Below, in pieces: positions 20,943-32,347 of a stretch of 64,000 nt of DNA. Origin of the DNA: Orobanche coerulescens (lineage: Eukaryota; Streptophyta; Magnoliopsida; Lamiales; Orobanchaceae); contig CM065814.1 of NCBI GenBank assembly GCA_033398695.1, positions 108,424,501 through 108,488,500 on the forward strand, read 5' to 3'. A model generated the notes under the pieces. The model was given only the letters and a program-made list of their open reading frames with translations. It made no database searches and had not been told where the DNA came from. Each line of letters starts with the position of its first letter. Position 1 is the stretch's first letter. The translations under genes and the position numbers were made by a program.

Positions 20943-21613
20943 TTTCGTCCTCGAAACTGAGGGTAAACAACTCGGGATATGAACTATCCATCACGATCTG
21001 AAAACAATAACGCCCAAATAGTCCTCGGGACTAAATCAACCGCAAGCCCAAGTCCCCAAGACTTGACGTCTCGAAGCACAGTGAACGATTCCTCAAATTA
21101 TCACGAAATCTCGAGCACAACGCCGGAGGGATGAACTTCCAACAAATGACCCAAATCTCAAGATTCTCGAATATGATCATAATAAGATAGATCAACAATA
21201 AATGATCCACAGTCACGATACATTATTACTGATAGATTTACACAGTCATCCAAAAACAAGGTTACATCTCAAATGTACCCAACATCGATATCCTTCCATA
21301 TCATCGATTTCCTCTATCTCAACGATTAAAGGTATATCCGATGATGAATTCGCCGCTAACTATGATCTCAGAAGGTCACGAGAATGAAAGTGACAAAAAT
21401 GAATGATGAATGATAAATGACTACAAATCCGACAAGGATTTAGAATGACTCACCAAGGTGAATTAATAACGTCATGAGTGATAGATCAAGTGAAATTATT
21501 GGAACCGTTGTTCCTCGTGAATTGAATGATTAGTTTCATGATGACAAGTCCCAACATGATTGATGTATGATGAATGAATTATATGAATGAATGAACGACA
21601 ACGAAATGAATGA
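20943..21613. other. Residual segment between gag and polypurine tract
   Basis: About 670 bp where a complete element would have several kb of pol. No RT, RNase H or integrase motif is visible; it starts with a CCTCGAAACTGAGGG-type motif and contains only short frames. Confidence 0.5.
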
Positions 21614-22891
21614 TTATACTATTAACGAACAAGAATTAACTTGTTCAAACCGGTGATGAATGTCCTTACCTCGGGCTCTCGAAGCCTGATAGGGTCCCTT
21701 GGATGATGCACGGGCTGGAGTAACGAAGTCTCTCGAGGCCCTTGAGCTCTCTTGAGATTTACTGGCGTTAGAACCCCTGCAGTATTTCTGCCGGTGTCCC
21801 TGCCTCCCGCACAGAAAACAAACAATAGCTGGCATCGTACACCGGGTACTAACGTGACCTGCTGAATCACAGTTAAAGCAAACAACAGTCGAACTCGCCG
21901 CCTGAGAGGAAGATGCCATCCCAGCACGAAGACGACTAGAAAATGACCCCTTGGACGTCGGAGCCCGATGCCCCTCTGAACGAGCCGGCATTCTAGTCCT
22001 CTCACCTGAAGAAACTGAAGGATGCTTCTGAGTAAGCTCCTTGATTAAAAGCTCTGCTCCAAGAGCCTTCCCGATGAACTCACTAAGTGAATTACAATTG
22101 TGATTGAACAACTGCATCCTCAACTGCGGATTTAGCCTCTTGCTAAAATACTTAATTTTATCCGCCTCAGTACGGATAATTGACGAAGCAAACTGAAGTA
22201 GTCCCTGAAACTTCTCAGCAATGACAATAACACCCTCGTCCTCGTCGGGTTCGGGGTTCAAAACCTCTGACAACTTGGCTTCACGAAGTGGAGCCGGATA
22301 ATACCTCTCTAACATGAGAGTCTTGAACTCGCTCCAAATACAACCATGATCGAAGGGTTTCACAGAAATCCACCACGAATAAGCGCCCTTACTCAAGTAA
22401 TAAGCCGCTACTGCCACTTTACTCTCTTCCGGACACTGAACCATGTCGAAGAGTTTATCAAAATGCTCGAGCCAATGAACAATATCAGCTGGTTCCGACG
22501 AACCCTCAAAAGTAGGCGGCATCTGACGAGAGATATCGCCAACAATCTGATTCACTCCTCCAGTCTGTCCATGAAATGGCACCTGACATCCCTGTTGCGG
22601 TGGACCACGAACCATCGAGGTCTGCATGGTCTCAACTATCCGTGTCATATGAGTCATCTGGGCCATCATGCCCTGCATAAATATGAATGGATCAACCCGA
22701 ACACCTTCCGAGTGAGATGCCTCTCGGGTACGACTCCCTGACAGTGAATGATTATCTGCTGATGAATGAGTAGCCTCGCTATTTGATGAATTAATGATAT
22801 CCCTCGCGTTCGTGTGGGCATGCACACGAGATCCCGGGTTCCGGCCCGCACCGCGGCCTCTTCCCCTGCGTCCTCTGACAGCTCTATCCAT
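21614..22891 (-). CDS. Gag polyprotein of a pol-less gypsy element, intact
   Basis: Structural protein that packages the retroelement RNA in cytoplasmic particles. The 425-residue uninterrupted frame starts MDRAVRGRRGRGRGAGR (basic, Arg/Gly-rich). The retrotransposon gag domain spans about residues 125-290 (PPTFEGSSEPADIVHWLEHF, YYLSKGAYSWW, ERYYPAPLREAKLSEV). Two CCHC zinc knuckles follow: CFNCDSAGHVSTRC and CFLCGRQGHRQKYC. The start is the first ATG after the leader on the minus strand. Length is usual for Del/Tekay-type gag, but here a stop replaces the protease-RT continuation. The intact frame in an element without pol suggests recent or trans-assisted activity, or selection on gag; that is inference. 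Confidence 0.88.
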   Translation of the reverse strand: MDRAVRGRRGRGRGAGRNPGSRVHAHTNARDIINSSNSEATHSSADNHSLSGSRTREASHSEGVRVDPFIFMQGMMAQMTHMTRIVETMQTSMVRGPPQQGCQVPFHGQTGGVNQIVGDISRQMPPTFEGSSEPADIVHWLEHFDKLFDMVQCPEESKVAVAAYYLSKGAYSWWISVKPFDHGCIWSEFKTLMLERYYPAPLREAKLSEVLNPEPDEDEGVIVIAEKFQGLLQFASSIIRTEADKIKYFSKRLNPQLRMQLFNHNCNSLSEFIGKALGAELLIKELTQKHPSVSSGERTRMPARSEGHRAPTSKGSFSSRLRAGMASSSQAASSTVVCFNCDSAGHVSTRCTMPAIVCFLCGRQGHRQKYCRGSNASKSQESSRASRDFVTPARASSKGPYQASRARGKDIHHRFEQVNSCSLIV

Positions 22892-24206
22892 ACTGAAGTA
22901 GGAAAGTCACATGATGATTATAGATTCCGCATGAATATCGCATTATGATCACGTTACAGAGTGACAATAATGAGCATACACGCTCTAACACAATGAATGC
23001 ATTAATGATTTAATGAAATGATCGTCGACATTACGTCAGAGTATGATAAGACTGTATGAAACATCAAATGAGGTAACATGATTGCCTGATGAAATTCCTG
23101 AAATGATTACCTTGAACAAGTTAACAAGGTTGAAAATTCGATCCTCAAGATCAACAACTGAACCGTGAGATGGGCTGAATGATTAATGAATTAACTGAAC
23201 AATGAGATTGACTGAATGAGGAATGAATTAACTGAGCAATGAGATTGACTGAGTGACGAGTGAATTAGCTAAACGATGAGATTAATTGAGTGATGAATGA
23301 ATTAGCTGAACGATGAGGTTAATTGAGTGATGAACGAAGCAACTGAGCAATGATATTGACTGAATGATGAATGAATTAACTGAGTGATGAATGAGTTAAC
23401 TGAGTGATGAATTAACTGAGTAATGATATTGACTGAGTGATGAATGAATTATCTGAGCGATGAATTAACTGAGTAATGATATTGACTGAGTGATGAATGA
23501 ATTATCTGAGTGATGAATTAACTGAGTCATGATATTGACTGAGTGATGAATGAATTATCTGAGTGATGAATTAACTGAGTAATGATATTGACTGAGTGAT
23601 GAATGAATTATCTGAGTGATGAATTAACTGAGTAATGATATTGACTGAATGATGAATGAATTATCTGAGTGATGAATTAACTGAGTAATGATATTGACTA
23701 AGTGATGAATGAATTATCTGAGTGATGAATTAACTGAGTGATGAATGAATTATCTGAGTGATGAATTAACTGAGTAATGATATTGACTGAGTGATGAATG
23801 AATTAACATGATCGACAAGATCAGAATGATGATTGAGGATTATTAACTGATGAATGAGTTGATCCTTAATGCTTACACAAGCCACACGTGTCCCAAAACA
23901 ATTAGTCATGAATCAATCATAACACTAATATCGCATATAGGTTTCAACAAGGCATGAACAATTAATGACATGATGAATGTATGAACATAAAGAGAATCGA
24001 GTCCTTACACAGGTCATACGAAGCTTCGAGGTCTCGCGATACTAGTCTTCACTGACGACGACTCGATGAATGAATGACTCGTGCAGTCGCACTAATATTA
24101 CGACTCACAAAACCTGACTGACTAGATTGTCATAACCTGACAATCCCACTACTACCGCGTCGGTAGGACCACATAACTCACATCTCAGGGTATTTCACAA
24201 CCCAAA
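22892..24206. other. Leader of the gag-only element
   Basis: Region between PBS and gag ATG, about 1.3 kb, TGA/ATGA-rich, with a 53-bp array in its middle. No coding frame. Confidence 0.6.
23160..23810. repeat. 53-bp minisatellite in the retroelement leader
   Basis: GATATTGACT recurs at 23425, 23478, 23531, 23584 and 23637, an exact 53-bp period; units combine GAGTGATGAATGAATTA and CTGAGTAATGATATT. Regular copies run about 23390-23810; more diverged ones extend left to 23160. Confidence 0.92.
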
Positions 24207-24218
24207 GCTCCGATACCA
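24207..24218 (-). other. Primer-binding site of the gag-only element
   Basis: The minus strand reads TGGTATCGGAGC, complementary (one mismatch) to the 3' end of plant initiator tRNA-Met, four bases after the LTR end. Confidence 0.85.
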
Positions 24219-24222
24219 TTTC

Positions 24223-27200
24223 TGTAACACCCCCAAATCCTATTGGGTTATTACAGTGCCGTGGACCCCACGCCAGGAGATCCACCAGGCGAACATGACT
24301 AAAATACATTAAATTAAACAACAAGGGAAAATCATAGTCCCTACCATGATATCCGACACAATATTCCGATAAGGAATTCCAACGACAACGATGGGCCTAC
24401 ATGGCCAAGAGTAAGAATCCAACATCCACGAGCATCTGCTCGGGTAATACAAAATGACGATGACTGACAAACTGAAGAACACTCCAACCGACTGACCAAC
24501 ATGAACAACTCGGACTAGTATCGCTCGAATGCCTCGTCGCCATCATCATGCCCCTGTGTCTCAACTCTCTCCTCGCAAGCACCTAAAACATGAAAAACAT
24601 GTTCCGCCCCCACGGGGTCAGTCATCCAGATAATGAACATCAAATACATGTATAACATGATATGCATCCAAAGGCAGAATGAAACGGTACAATGATGATA
24701 ATAATACGAGATGCTCACAAACCAAGGTAAGAACCGAGCATTCGTGAAATACTATGCCCACGACATACTATTAATACCTGTTCGACAAGTTAGAACATAA
24801 ATGTCCAACGGCGAATCATAATCACGAGAATACCACAATGAATTAAACGACATGAACCAAACCAATGAATTTAATATGAATCGTAATGCCCAAAGGCTCC
24901 AATGAAAATACCAAGACATTACAAAAGGCACGAAAGTCGTTCAATGAAATTAACAAATATCACAAACACTGTCAAAAGTCAAGGCATTTGTATCAATGAG
25001 GGCGAAGCCACGCACGAAGCCGTATCACAATAAGGGCGAAGCCAGCATCCACCGTATCACAATTAGGGCGAATCCACGGCGCGGCCGTATCACAATAAGG
25101 GCGAGCCACGGCATCCACCGTATCACAATTAGGGCCGGGCCACGGCATCCACCGTATCACAATTAGGGCGGCCACGCGCACGGCCGTATCACAATTAATG
25201 ATAGTGTGCTGCCTTGAGTCGGCCAACACGATGACAGTAACACACGGATAGACATCGTCCTTGACGGTCCCAATTTAACACCTCGATTGCCTTAGGATGG
25301 CCAACCGATAACAATGATGCAGCGGACGATTCCATGAATGATTAAGCACTTCGATTGGCTTAGAATGGCCAATCGCTATGAATGATACGATGAATGATTA
25401 AAATACTTCGATTGCCTTAGGACGGTCAATCGACAACAATGAGATGGTGAATAATTGAACATTTCGATTTGCCTGAGAACGGCCAATCGATGACAATGAT
25501 ACGAAGGATGCCTCGGCACCTTTAATCGGTGACCAACGACGAAGATGAGAAATGAATAAGCCAATGTCTTAATTCGGCCAATACGGTTTTAATGACAACT
25601 CCCAACATGAATAACGATGATCTTAACGATGTCTTAGATTGACATCAATATTAACAACAATCGATACATCGATGCCGCAAACCGGCTATCGACAATGACA
25701 TTAATAATGAGTATTACAATGCCTTGAATCGGCCGTTAACGAACAACAATAAACATTTGGCAAAATTTCCGGAAGGTATCGTATCGAACGATCTCTTGAT
25801 ATCAATGAATTCATGAAGAGACTAAGTCTCGGAATGATACAACACATCCATACACATACATGATGACATTAGCTCATTGACTAGTACAAGTATAAAACTT
25901 GCCTCAAACCGAAGGTGAGAAGGTACTTCCACGATCAACGTCCTTAATGAAATTACCGGCCGCTTGAACAACCTTAAACAACACAAAAACCAACAATTCT
26001 CTTAATACACGAATCAAGCATGATCACTACCAACTCAAAAGTCGATACAACAATACCCGAAACTCATTGGGGCATTTAAACAAACGTGTTGTAAACAATC
26101 TCCCATTGTTTACAACCAAAACTCAATTACATCCGAAACTAACTCCCAATGAATGATTCAAACCCACAAAAACTCATGAATACTATAAATAATCCAATAG
26201 GAATACTTAGAACGATCTTTCAACAACATTTAGTCGAAAACCCCCAAAATTCCAAAGTCAACCCGTAAGGGTTTTTGAACAATTCCTCACTTATTCACAA
26301 ATTCCGAAAATTACACCAATGAATCCGTAGAAATACATGTATCCAAGATAGATAATCCATATCTAACATATTCCAACATAATATCGATTTACACGAATAG
26401 ATCGAAAGCAAAACACCCAAGATCCGAAATTCTAGATCCAAGAATCATTACCTTGATTTGGAGTGATGAAACTGATTTAGATGATGATTAATCCAACTTA
26501 GGAGCTTGAAGATGATGCTAGATGATTGCAGCTCGAAAAGACCTTTCCGAATCGCCCAAGCTCGTCCGAAATGGTTGAGAAATGAAGAAATGACGAAGGT
26601 TGGACCGAATCCTATTTATCTGTCCCGACTTAGCGCGCTAACTCCTGATGTTAGCGTGCGCTAACGCGTGTACCGGTAGTCCAGTACCCCTGAATCGTTA
26701 GCGTGCGCTAAGTACCTTTGGTAGCGTGCGCTAACGGCTGTCCTTAGCGTACGTTAACTTTATGTTAGCGTGCGCTACGATAGTTGATATCGAAGTCACG
26801 GAGTCAGAACCTCTTGTCCTCGATGCGGCGTGCTGGCGTGCGCTACTCGAAGTCTTAGCGTGCGTTACCAGCATAGTTAGCGTACGCTACTTACCACTCG
26901 TAGCGTGCGCTACAATTTCCCAAATCAGCCCAGTACCTTACGGGTATGCGCCTCACTTGCGCTAGCATGCGCTAATACTGAATCATTGCGTGCGTTACAT
27001 GCACCTCATTAGCGCGCGCTAACTACAATGTGTAGCGTGCGCTACCTCTCAAACTGCAAATAAAAACATGATGATGATGATGACAATAATCTCGGCTCGA
27101 TCTCAAACAGTGATGATCCCAAAATACGCCGAATGGTGAACATAGTTGACTGAATAAGAATGATGAATGATTATTACTGAGTGAAAAAAAAAATTCTGAG

Positions 27201-27247
27201 TGACAGTTACTGAATGATAATAAATGAATTCACAACCGGGTATTACA
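24223..27247 (-). repeat. 5' LTR (in element orientation) of the gag-only element
   Basis: 3,025 bp, nearly identical to 17215-20922 except for the hAT and two indel-rich windows (about 24,770-25,200 and 26,605-26,945). Contains the same palindromes and 36-bp array in degraded form. Confidence 0.92.
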
Positions 27248-27252
27248 CAGGA

Positions 27253-27872
27253 TGCCTTCTAAAATTTATTCTTTGCTGCATTAGTGGCAAAGAACCTTCA
27301 TAGAACCATCCGACATTTTTTCCTTCATAAAGTGTTTTGAAAAAAGGTCGGATACCGGCTTCCTTTCTACAACAGGGCAAACTTCTTTCTCGCTTTAGTT
27401 TTCTTGCTTCCTCTTCCTTTCACAGTCCTCCTCGGACGATAACTCTTCTTGTTTTTCAGCTTGGCTTGCCGCAGGACGCTTCGATTTCGATTTTTGCGTC
27501 AGAATTGGTATGCCATGAAGAGTACGCTCAAACATTGCATATGTTTGATTTAACATAGTTGCATCAATTTCCTGCTCCATTTCTTCGTCACTGTTATGCA
27601 GTTGTTGACGAGTTGGGACACGTCGAAATCCCCATGGGTCTACTTCTTCTTCACTAGTAGTTTTACTACCATAATAGATACTTTAATGTATATCATCATA
27701 TTAATCTTCCTGATTTTCATTTTCAAAACTAGGTGGAGGTTGGTTTTGAGGGCCTCGAATAGTTATGCCAGATGGTTTCTTCGATTTGCCCCAGAGCCAT
27801 TCGTTCAAACTTGGATATTTTGGGATTTTTGGGAGACGTAGCAATACCATTTCCCTTGTGAGAGCTTGACAT
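27253..27872 (-). pseudogene. hAT transposase, left copy, N-terminal part
   Basis: The start at 27872 reads MSSSHKGNGIATSPKNPKIS, matching the start of the hAT at 9548-12607. Fragments ATMLNQTYAMFERTLHGIP and KSKSKRPAASQAE follow in shifted frames. A broken BED-finger region lies near 27253-27330, next to the LTR element insertion that cuts the gene. Confidence 0.8.
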
Positions 27873-28034
27873 AATGATTAAATGATAGTTAAAAGAGAGA
27901 GATAAAAGATTATAGCAAAAATAGTTGAGAGATACATAGATTACAATGAGTGAGTGTGAAAAATGAGAGGGGTTGGAGGAGTATTTATAGATATAATTTT
28001 TGATTTTTTTTGAAAAAATTGAAAATAAATCTGT

Positions 28035-28225
28035 TGGACCCGCCGGGTCCAACAACCATTTTTTCAATTTCCCCTTCGGGTCAAAAAAAGTAGGGCCCGG
28101 ACCCCACCCGTGTATACCACGGGTCCGGGTCCTCGGGTCCGACGGGTTGGTCAGGTCCAGGTCCTACACGGGCCTGGTGGGTCCGGGTTCAGGTCCTACC
28201 CGGGTCTGGTTTGGGTCCGTGTCTG
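28035..28225. repeat. GC-rich subterminal region of the left hAT copy
   Basis: Dense GGGTCC/GGACCC motifs like those at 12340-12590, but the terminal TAGAGGTGCCC-type end is missing. The array joins directly to transposase codons of the inverted right copy at about 28225. Confidence 0.8.
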
Positions 28226-29048
28226 GCGGGTCCTGCGGCAAGCCAAGTTGAGGAACAACCTCTTATGTTGAAGAGTTATCGTCGAGGAGGAGAAAGAAAT
28301 TGTGGAAGGGAGAGGAAGCAAAAAAAACTAAAGCGAGAAAGAAGCGTGTCCCTGTTGTAGAAAGGAAGTCGGTATTCGAAATTTTAGAAGGCATCCTGAG
28401 CATAACCACGCCTTGGACCGTGGAGATCAAAAGTCGCAAAGTCAACTCACTTCCAACCTTCTACTGGAGCCGGCATTCAAGGTATGTCCGAATCTCAACT
28501 TTATAAATATAATATAAAATTGCTATAGAACAAATGGCAAAATTGTGTGCACAAGAATCTTTACCTTTTAATTTCGCGGATAGTACGGGTTGGGAATATA
28601 GGATGCAAAATGCATATAATCCTGCTATTAATAGAATTCCACGTACCACAATGACTAGACAAGTAGTATACCTAGCAAAACAACATAAACTTGAACTACG
28701 AGCATATTTTAGATCTATAAATCATAGAGTTTCTTTAGATCTGATATGTTGGCAGATTTTAAACAAAAAAATGATTATGTGGGAATAATTATACACTGAA
28801 TTAATGAAAATTGGAACTTAAACAAAAGATTACTTGCCTTTAAAAATTTTAATTGCACACATAGTGCAGATAATATAGCTACAATTATTAAAATTTTAAA
28901 TTTTAATTGCTTAAAAGAAAAAAATTTCACAATTGATTTTGATAATGCTAGTTCTAATACTGCTAGTGTACCAGCTTTAAGATAAACTTGCAATTGTATT
29001 TTACAAGGTCGATTATTTCATACTAGATGTATATGTCATATTCTAAAT

Positions 29049-30210
29049 GGGCGATTTACATATGACTACCTTTTTAGATGGTCTAATTACAGTTTGGTCC
29101 CTATTGTTTCAGATATTACAATGAAGGACAAACTTTGCACTGTCCAGAAACTATATTTACAACGAATGACAAAAGTCAAATTTTCAGATGATGTCACTGG
29201 AGAGAGAGTACTGATATTCCGAATTTGTCCTTTTATTTTTCCTTTTCTTGTTTACCCATTTATTTTTCGCCTCACGTGGGTGGCACATGCTGGACCTCAT
29301 TATAATATATATAACACTTTTGGACTTCAGTGTAATAAATTTTCAAGCTTTCGAGAAAAAAATATTTTTTCCAAAAAAGAAAGTATTTTCTTGGAAGAAA
29401 ATATTATTTTTCAAAAAAATAAAAAAAATTATTTTCCGGGAAAAAAAAAATTTCGAAAAAAATATTATTTTATGGAATTTTATTTTTTCGAAAAACTAAA
29501 AAATATTTTCTGGAGAAAAAATTATTTTTGGGCAAAATAATATTTTTAGAAATAAAATTATTTTCTGGAAAAAATATTATTTTTTCGAAAAAATAAAACT
29601 ATTTTCTGGAAAAAAAATAAAAAAATATTTTTTCGAAAAAATTAAAAAAAAATCTGGAGAAAAAGGTATTTTTTGGCAAAATAATATTTTTTTGAAATTA
29701 AATTATTTTCTGGAAAAAATATTATTTTTTTGAAAAAAATAAAATTATTTTTTGGGAAAAAATACAAAAAAATATTTTTTCGAAATAATTAAAAAAATAT
29801 TTTCTGGAGGAAAAAATATTTTTTGGCAAAATAATATTTTTTTCGAAATAAAATTATTTTCTTGAAAAAATAAAATTATTTTCTGGAAAAAAAATAAAAT
29901 AAAATATTTTTGCGAAAAAAATATATTTTCTGAAAAAAAATTATATTTCGAAAAAAAATTATTTTCTGAAAAAAGAATATTTGTTAAAAGAAATGTATTA
30001 GCCAAAAACTTTAATAACTTATAAGCTATTTGTTTAATATGAAATATATTTTAAAAAAAATATTTTATTCAAGTAAATAGAGGGGCATTTTCGTCTTTTT
30101 AATAGAAGTCAACACCAACTCAGATTTTTGTCCTTCGCTGTAATTTATGAAACAATAGGGACTAAAGTGTAAAGAGGCCATCTAATAGGGTAGTTGACTG
30201 TAATTTTCCC
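29049..30210. mobile_element. Mutator-like MITE, 1,162 bp
   Basis: Ends GGGCGATTTACA and, inverted, GGGAAAATTACAGT form inverted repeats of about 80 bp (both contain TTAGATGG and GTCCCTATTGTTTCA). The duplication T[A/G]TTCTAAAT (29039-29048, 30211-30220) is 10 bp with one mismatch. The interior is low-complexity AATATTATTTTCTGG-like sequence. No transposase. The left hAT copy shows the empty site. Confidence 0.88.
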
Positions 30211-30243
30211 TGTTCTAAATTTGTGTAGATGAGGTACTAGAAC

Positions 30244-30698
30244 TAGGGGTGTTCAAAAATATCCGATATCCGATATCCGATCCGAAATATCCGAAAATCC
30301 GAAGTTCCGGATATCCAAAGTTCGGATATCCGGAACTTCGCATTCGGATATCGGATAGTACTTTTCAGAAAAATCGGATATTCGGATATCCAAAATATCC
30401 GAAAAATCCTAAATTTTTTTATTTTTTTATATTTTAAATAATAGAAGGTATTCGGATATTCGAATATCCGATATCCATATTCGAAGTTTTTTTCGGATAT
30501 TCAGATATCCGATATCCAAATCCGAATATTTTTTTTCGAATATAAGGATATCCGAATAAAATTAATATTTTTTCCGGATATTCGGATATCCAAAATTTCG
30601 GATACGGATATCGGATATCAAAATCTACTATCCGAACTTTCGGATATCCGAAATTTCGGATATCCAAAAGTCCGGATATCCGATTTTGAACACCCCTA
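30244..30698. mobile_element. hAT MITE of CGGATATCCG repeats, 455 bp
   Basis: Perfect 8-bp duplication ACTAGAAC (30236-30243, 30699-30706); ends TAGGGGTGTTCAAAA and inverted TAGGGGTGTTCAAAA. The interior is almost entirely ATCCGATATCCG/CGGATATCCG palindromic units, so most of the element can fold on itself. Confidence 0.95.
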
Positions 30699-31131
30699 AC
30701 TAGAACCAATTAGAAAATGTGTCTTGTTTTTAAATAATCGTACTAAGTTAGCAAGACAATGGGTTAAATTTTTAAAATAAAAACAAATGCAATCCAAATT
30801 TTTTACTCCAGATGCAAAAGATAGATGAAACTCAAATTATGAGATGTTAAATTCAACTAATGAATATAAAGAATTATTGTGTGAATTTTTTGATACATTT
30901 TTTCACTTAGAAGGATCTTATTTATTGCCAACCTATTGGGATGAAATCAAAGATTTAATAAAATTATTAAAGTTTTTGAAAGTACAACTAAAGATTTAAG
31001 TGGTTATTATCCCACATCTCCTAAAGTTTTATTTCATTGTTGTTTTATTGTATCCGAAATGGATGCTTGTAGTAAATCAGAAAAATTGGGGAATGCTATT
31101 CACAATATGTATTTAAAATGGCTAAAGTACT

Positions 31132-32347
31132 TAGGGGTGAAAACGGATCGGATACGAGCGGATAGTGCTCTTCCCGTATCCTAACCCATATTTTTCTCTC
31201 GGATTCGGAGTCGGATACGGGAAGGCCGGATACGGATACGAATTTGGATTATTCGGGATACGGACACGGGACGGATACAGGAGGGATTCGGGCCGAATTC
31301 AAATAAATATAATCGGATAATACGTGTCATACAAAAATCGTTTGGAAGTGATTGCAACATATAAAAAAACTACCTACACAATATTTCATAAAAGTTTTAA
31401 TGCAAACAATAGTATTTTTTTTAAAAATTGTTTCATAATAAGGTTCCCTCATTTTTACTTATTCAGTCTCTCCCATAAAAAAACATAAGCTCCACACTTA
31501 GCAAAGACTAAAGAGTGTTAATTTAATTGTTTTTAACAATTATTATAATATATAATTGCCTCTCTATTTACTTGAATATAACATTTCTTTTAAAATACAT
31601 TTCATATGAAACAAATAGCTTATAAGTTAGTATTAAAGTGTTTGGCTAATACATTTCTTTTAAAAAAATATTTTTTTTTCAAAAAATAATTTTTTTTTCG
31701 AAATATAATTTTTTTTCGAAATATAATTTCTTTTCCAGAAAATAAATTTTTTTATTTTTCGCAAAAAGTAAGTTTTTTATTTTTTTCAAAAAATATAAAA
31801 AATCCAGAAAATAATTTTATTTTTTCGCAAAAATAATATATTTTTTCCAGAAAATAATTTTTTTTCGAGAAAATATTTTTTAATTTTTTTCAAAGAAATA
31901 AAAAATTTCCATAAATAATGTTTTTTTCGAAAAGATAATTTTTTTCCTAGAAAATATTATTTTTTATTTTTTCGAAAAATAATATATTTTTCCAGAAAAT
32001 ACTTTTTTTTTTTTGAAAAAATATATTTTTCTTGAAAGTTTGAAAATTTATTACACTGAAGTCCAAAAGTGATTATATATATATATATAATAAAGTATAT
32101 TTAAAATTTAAAAATATGGATATCCGGATTTATTATCCGGATTGGTATCCGGATAATATCCGATAAAATATGGGAAAACTCGGATACGGGCGGATATTGC
32201 ATTATCCGAATTCGAACCCGTATCCAAATTCAACTATCCGGATCCGTATCCGAATCCGATCGGATACCTATTTTTCATCCCGAATTCGATCCCGATCGGA
32301 TACGGCTCCGGATCGGGCGGGAAATATCCGCCCAGTTTTCACCCCTA
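31132..32347. mobile_element. hAT MITE with CGGATACGG repeats, 1,216 bp
   Basis: Perfect 8-bp duplication AAAGTACT (31124-31131, 32348-32355); ends TAGGGGTGAAAAC and inverted TAGGGGTGAAAAC. Subterminal regions are rich in CGGATACGG/CCGTATCCG. The centre (about 31550-32090) is AT-rich and resembles, inverted, the interior of the MULE at 29049-30210. Confidence 0.95.

Larger units (their letters stand above)
17215..27247 (-). mobile_element. Gag-only Ty3/gypsy (Del/Tekay-like) LTR retrotransposon, 10,033 bp
   Basis: A perfect 5-bp duplication CAGGA (17210-17214, 27248-27252) flanks TGTAACACC...GGTATTACA ends. LTRs are 17215-20922 (with a 629-bp hAT inside) and 24223-27247. In minus orientation, PBS TGGTATCGGAGC (complement at 24207-24218) follows the right LTR, an intact gag (21614-22891) comes next, and a polypurine tract abuts the left LTR. 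Only about 690 bp lie between the gag stop and the polypurine tract, so there is no pol. It must borrow RT and integrase. It is inserted in the left hAT copy; the right hAT copy preserves the empty site near 28403. Confidence 0.93.

Noticed and set aside
21622..22005. Second minus-strand frame overlapping gag
   Set aside because: Out-of-frame shadow of the intact gag at 21614-22891; no motifs.
29094..29540. 148-codon Phe/Lys-rich frame
   Set aside because: It lies wholly inside the AT-rich low-complexity interior of a MITE; composition alone keeps it open.
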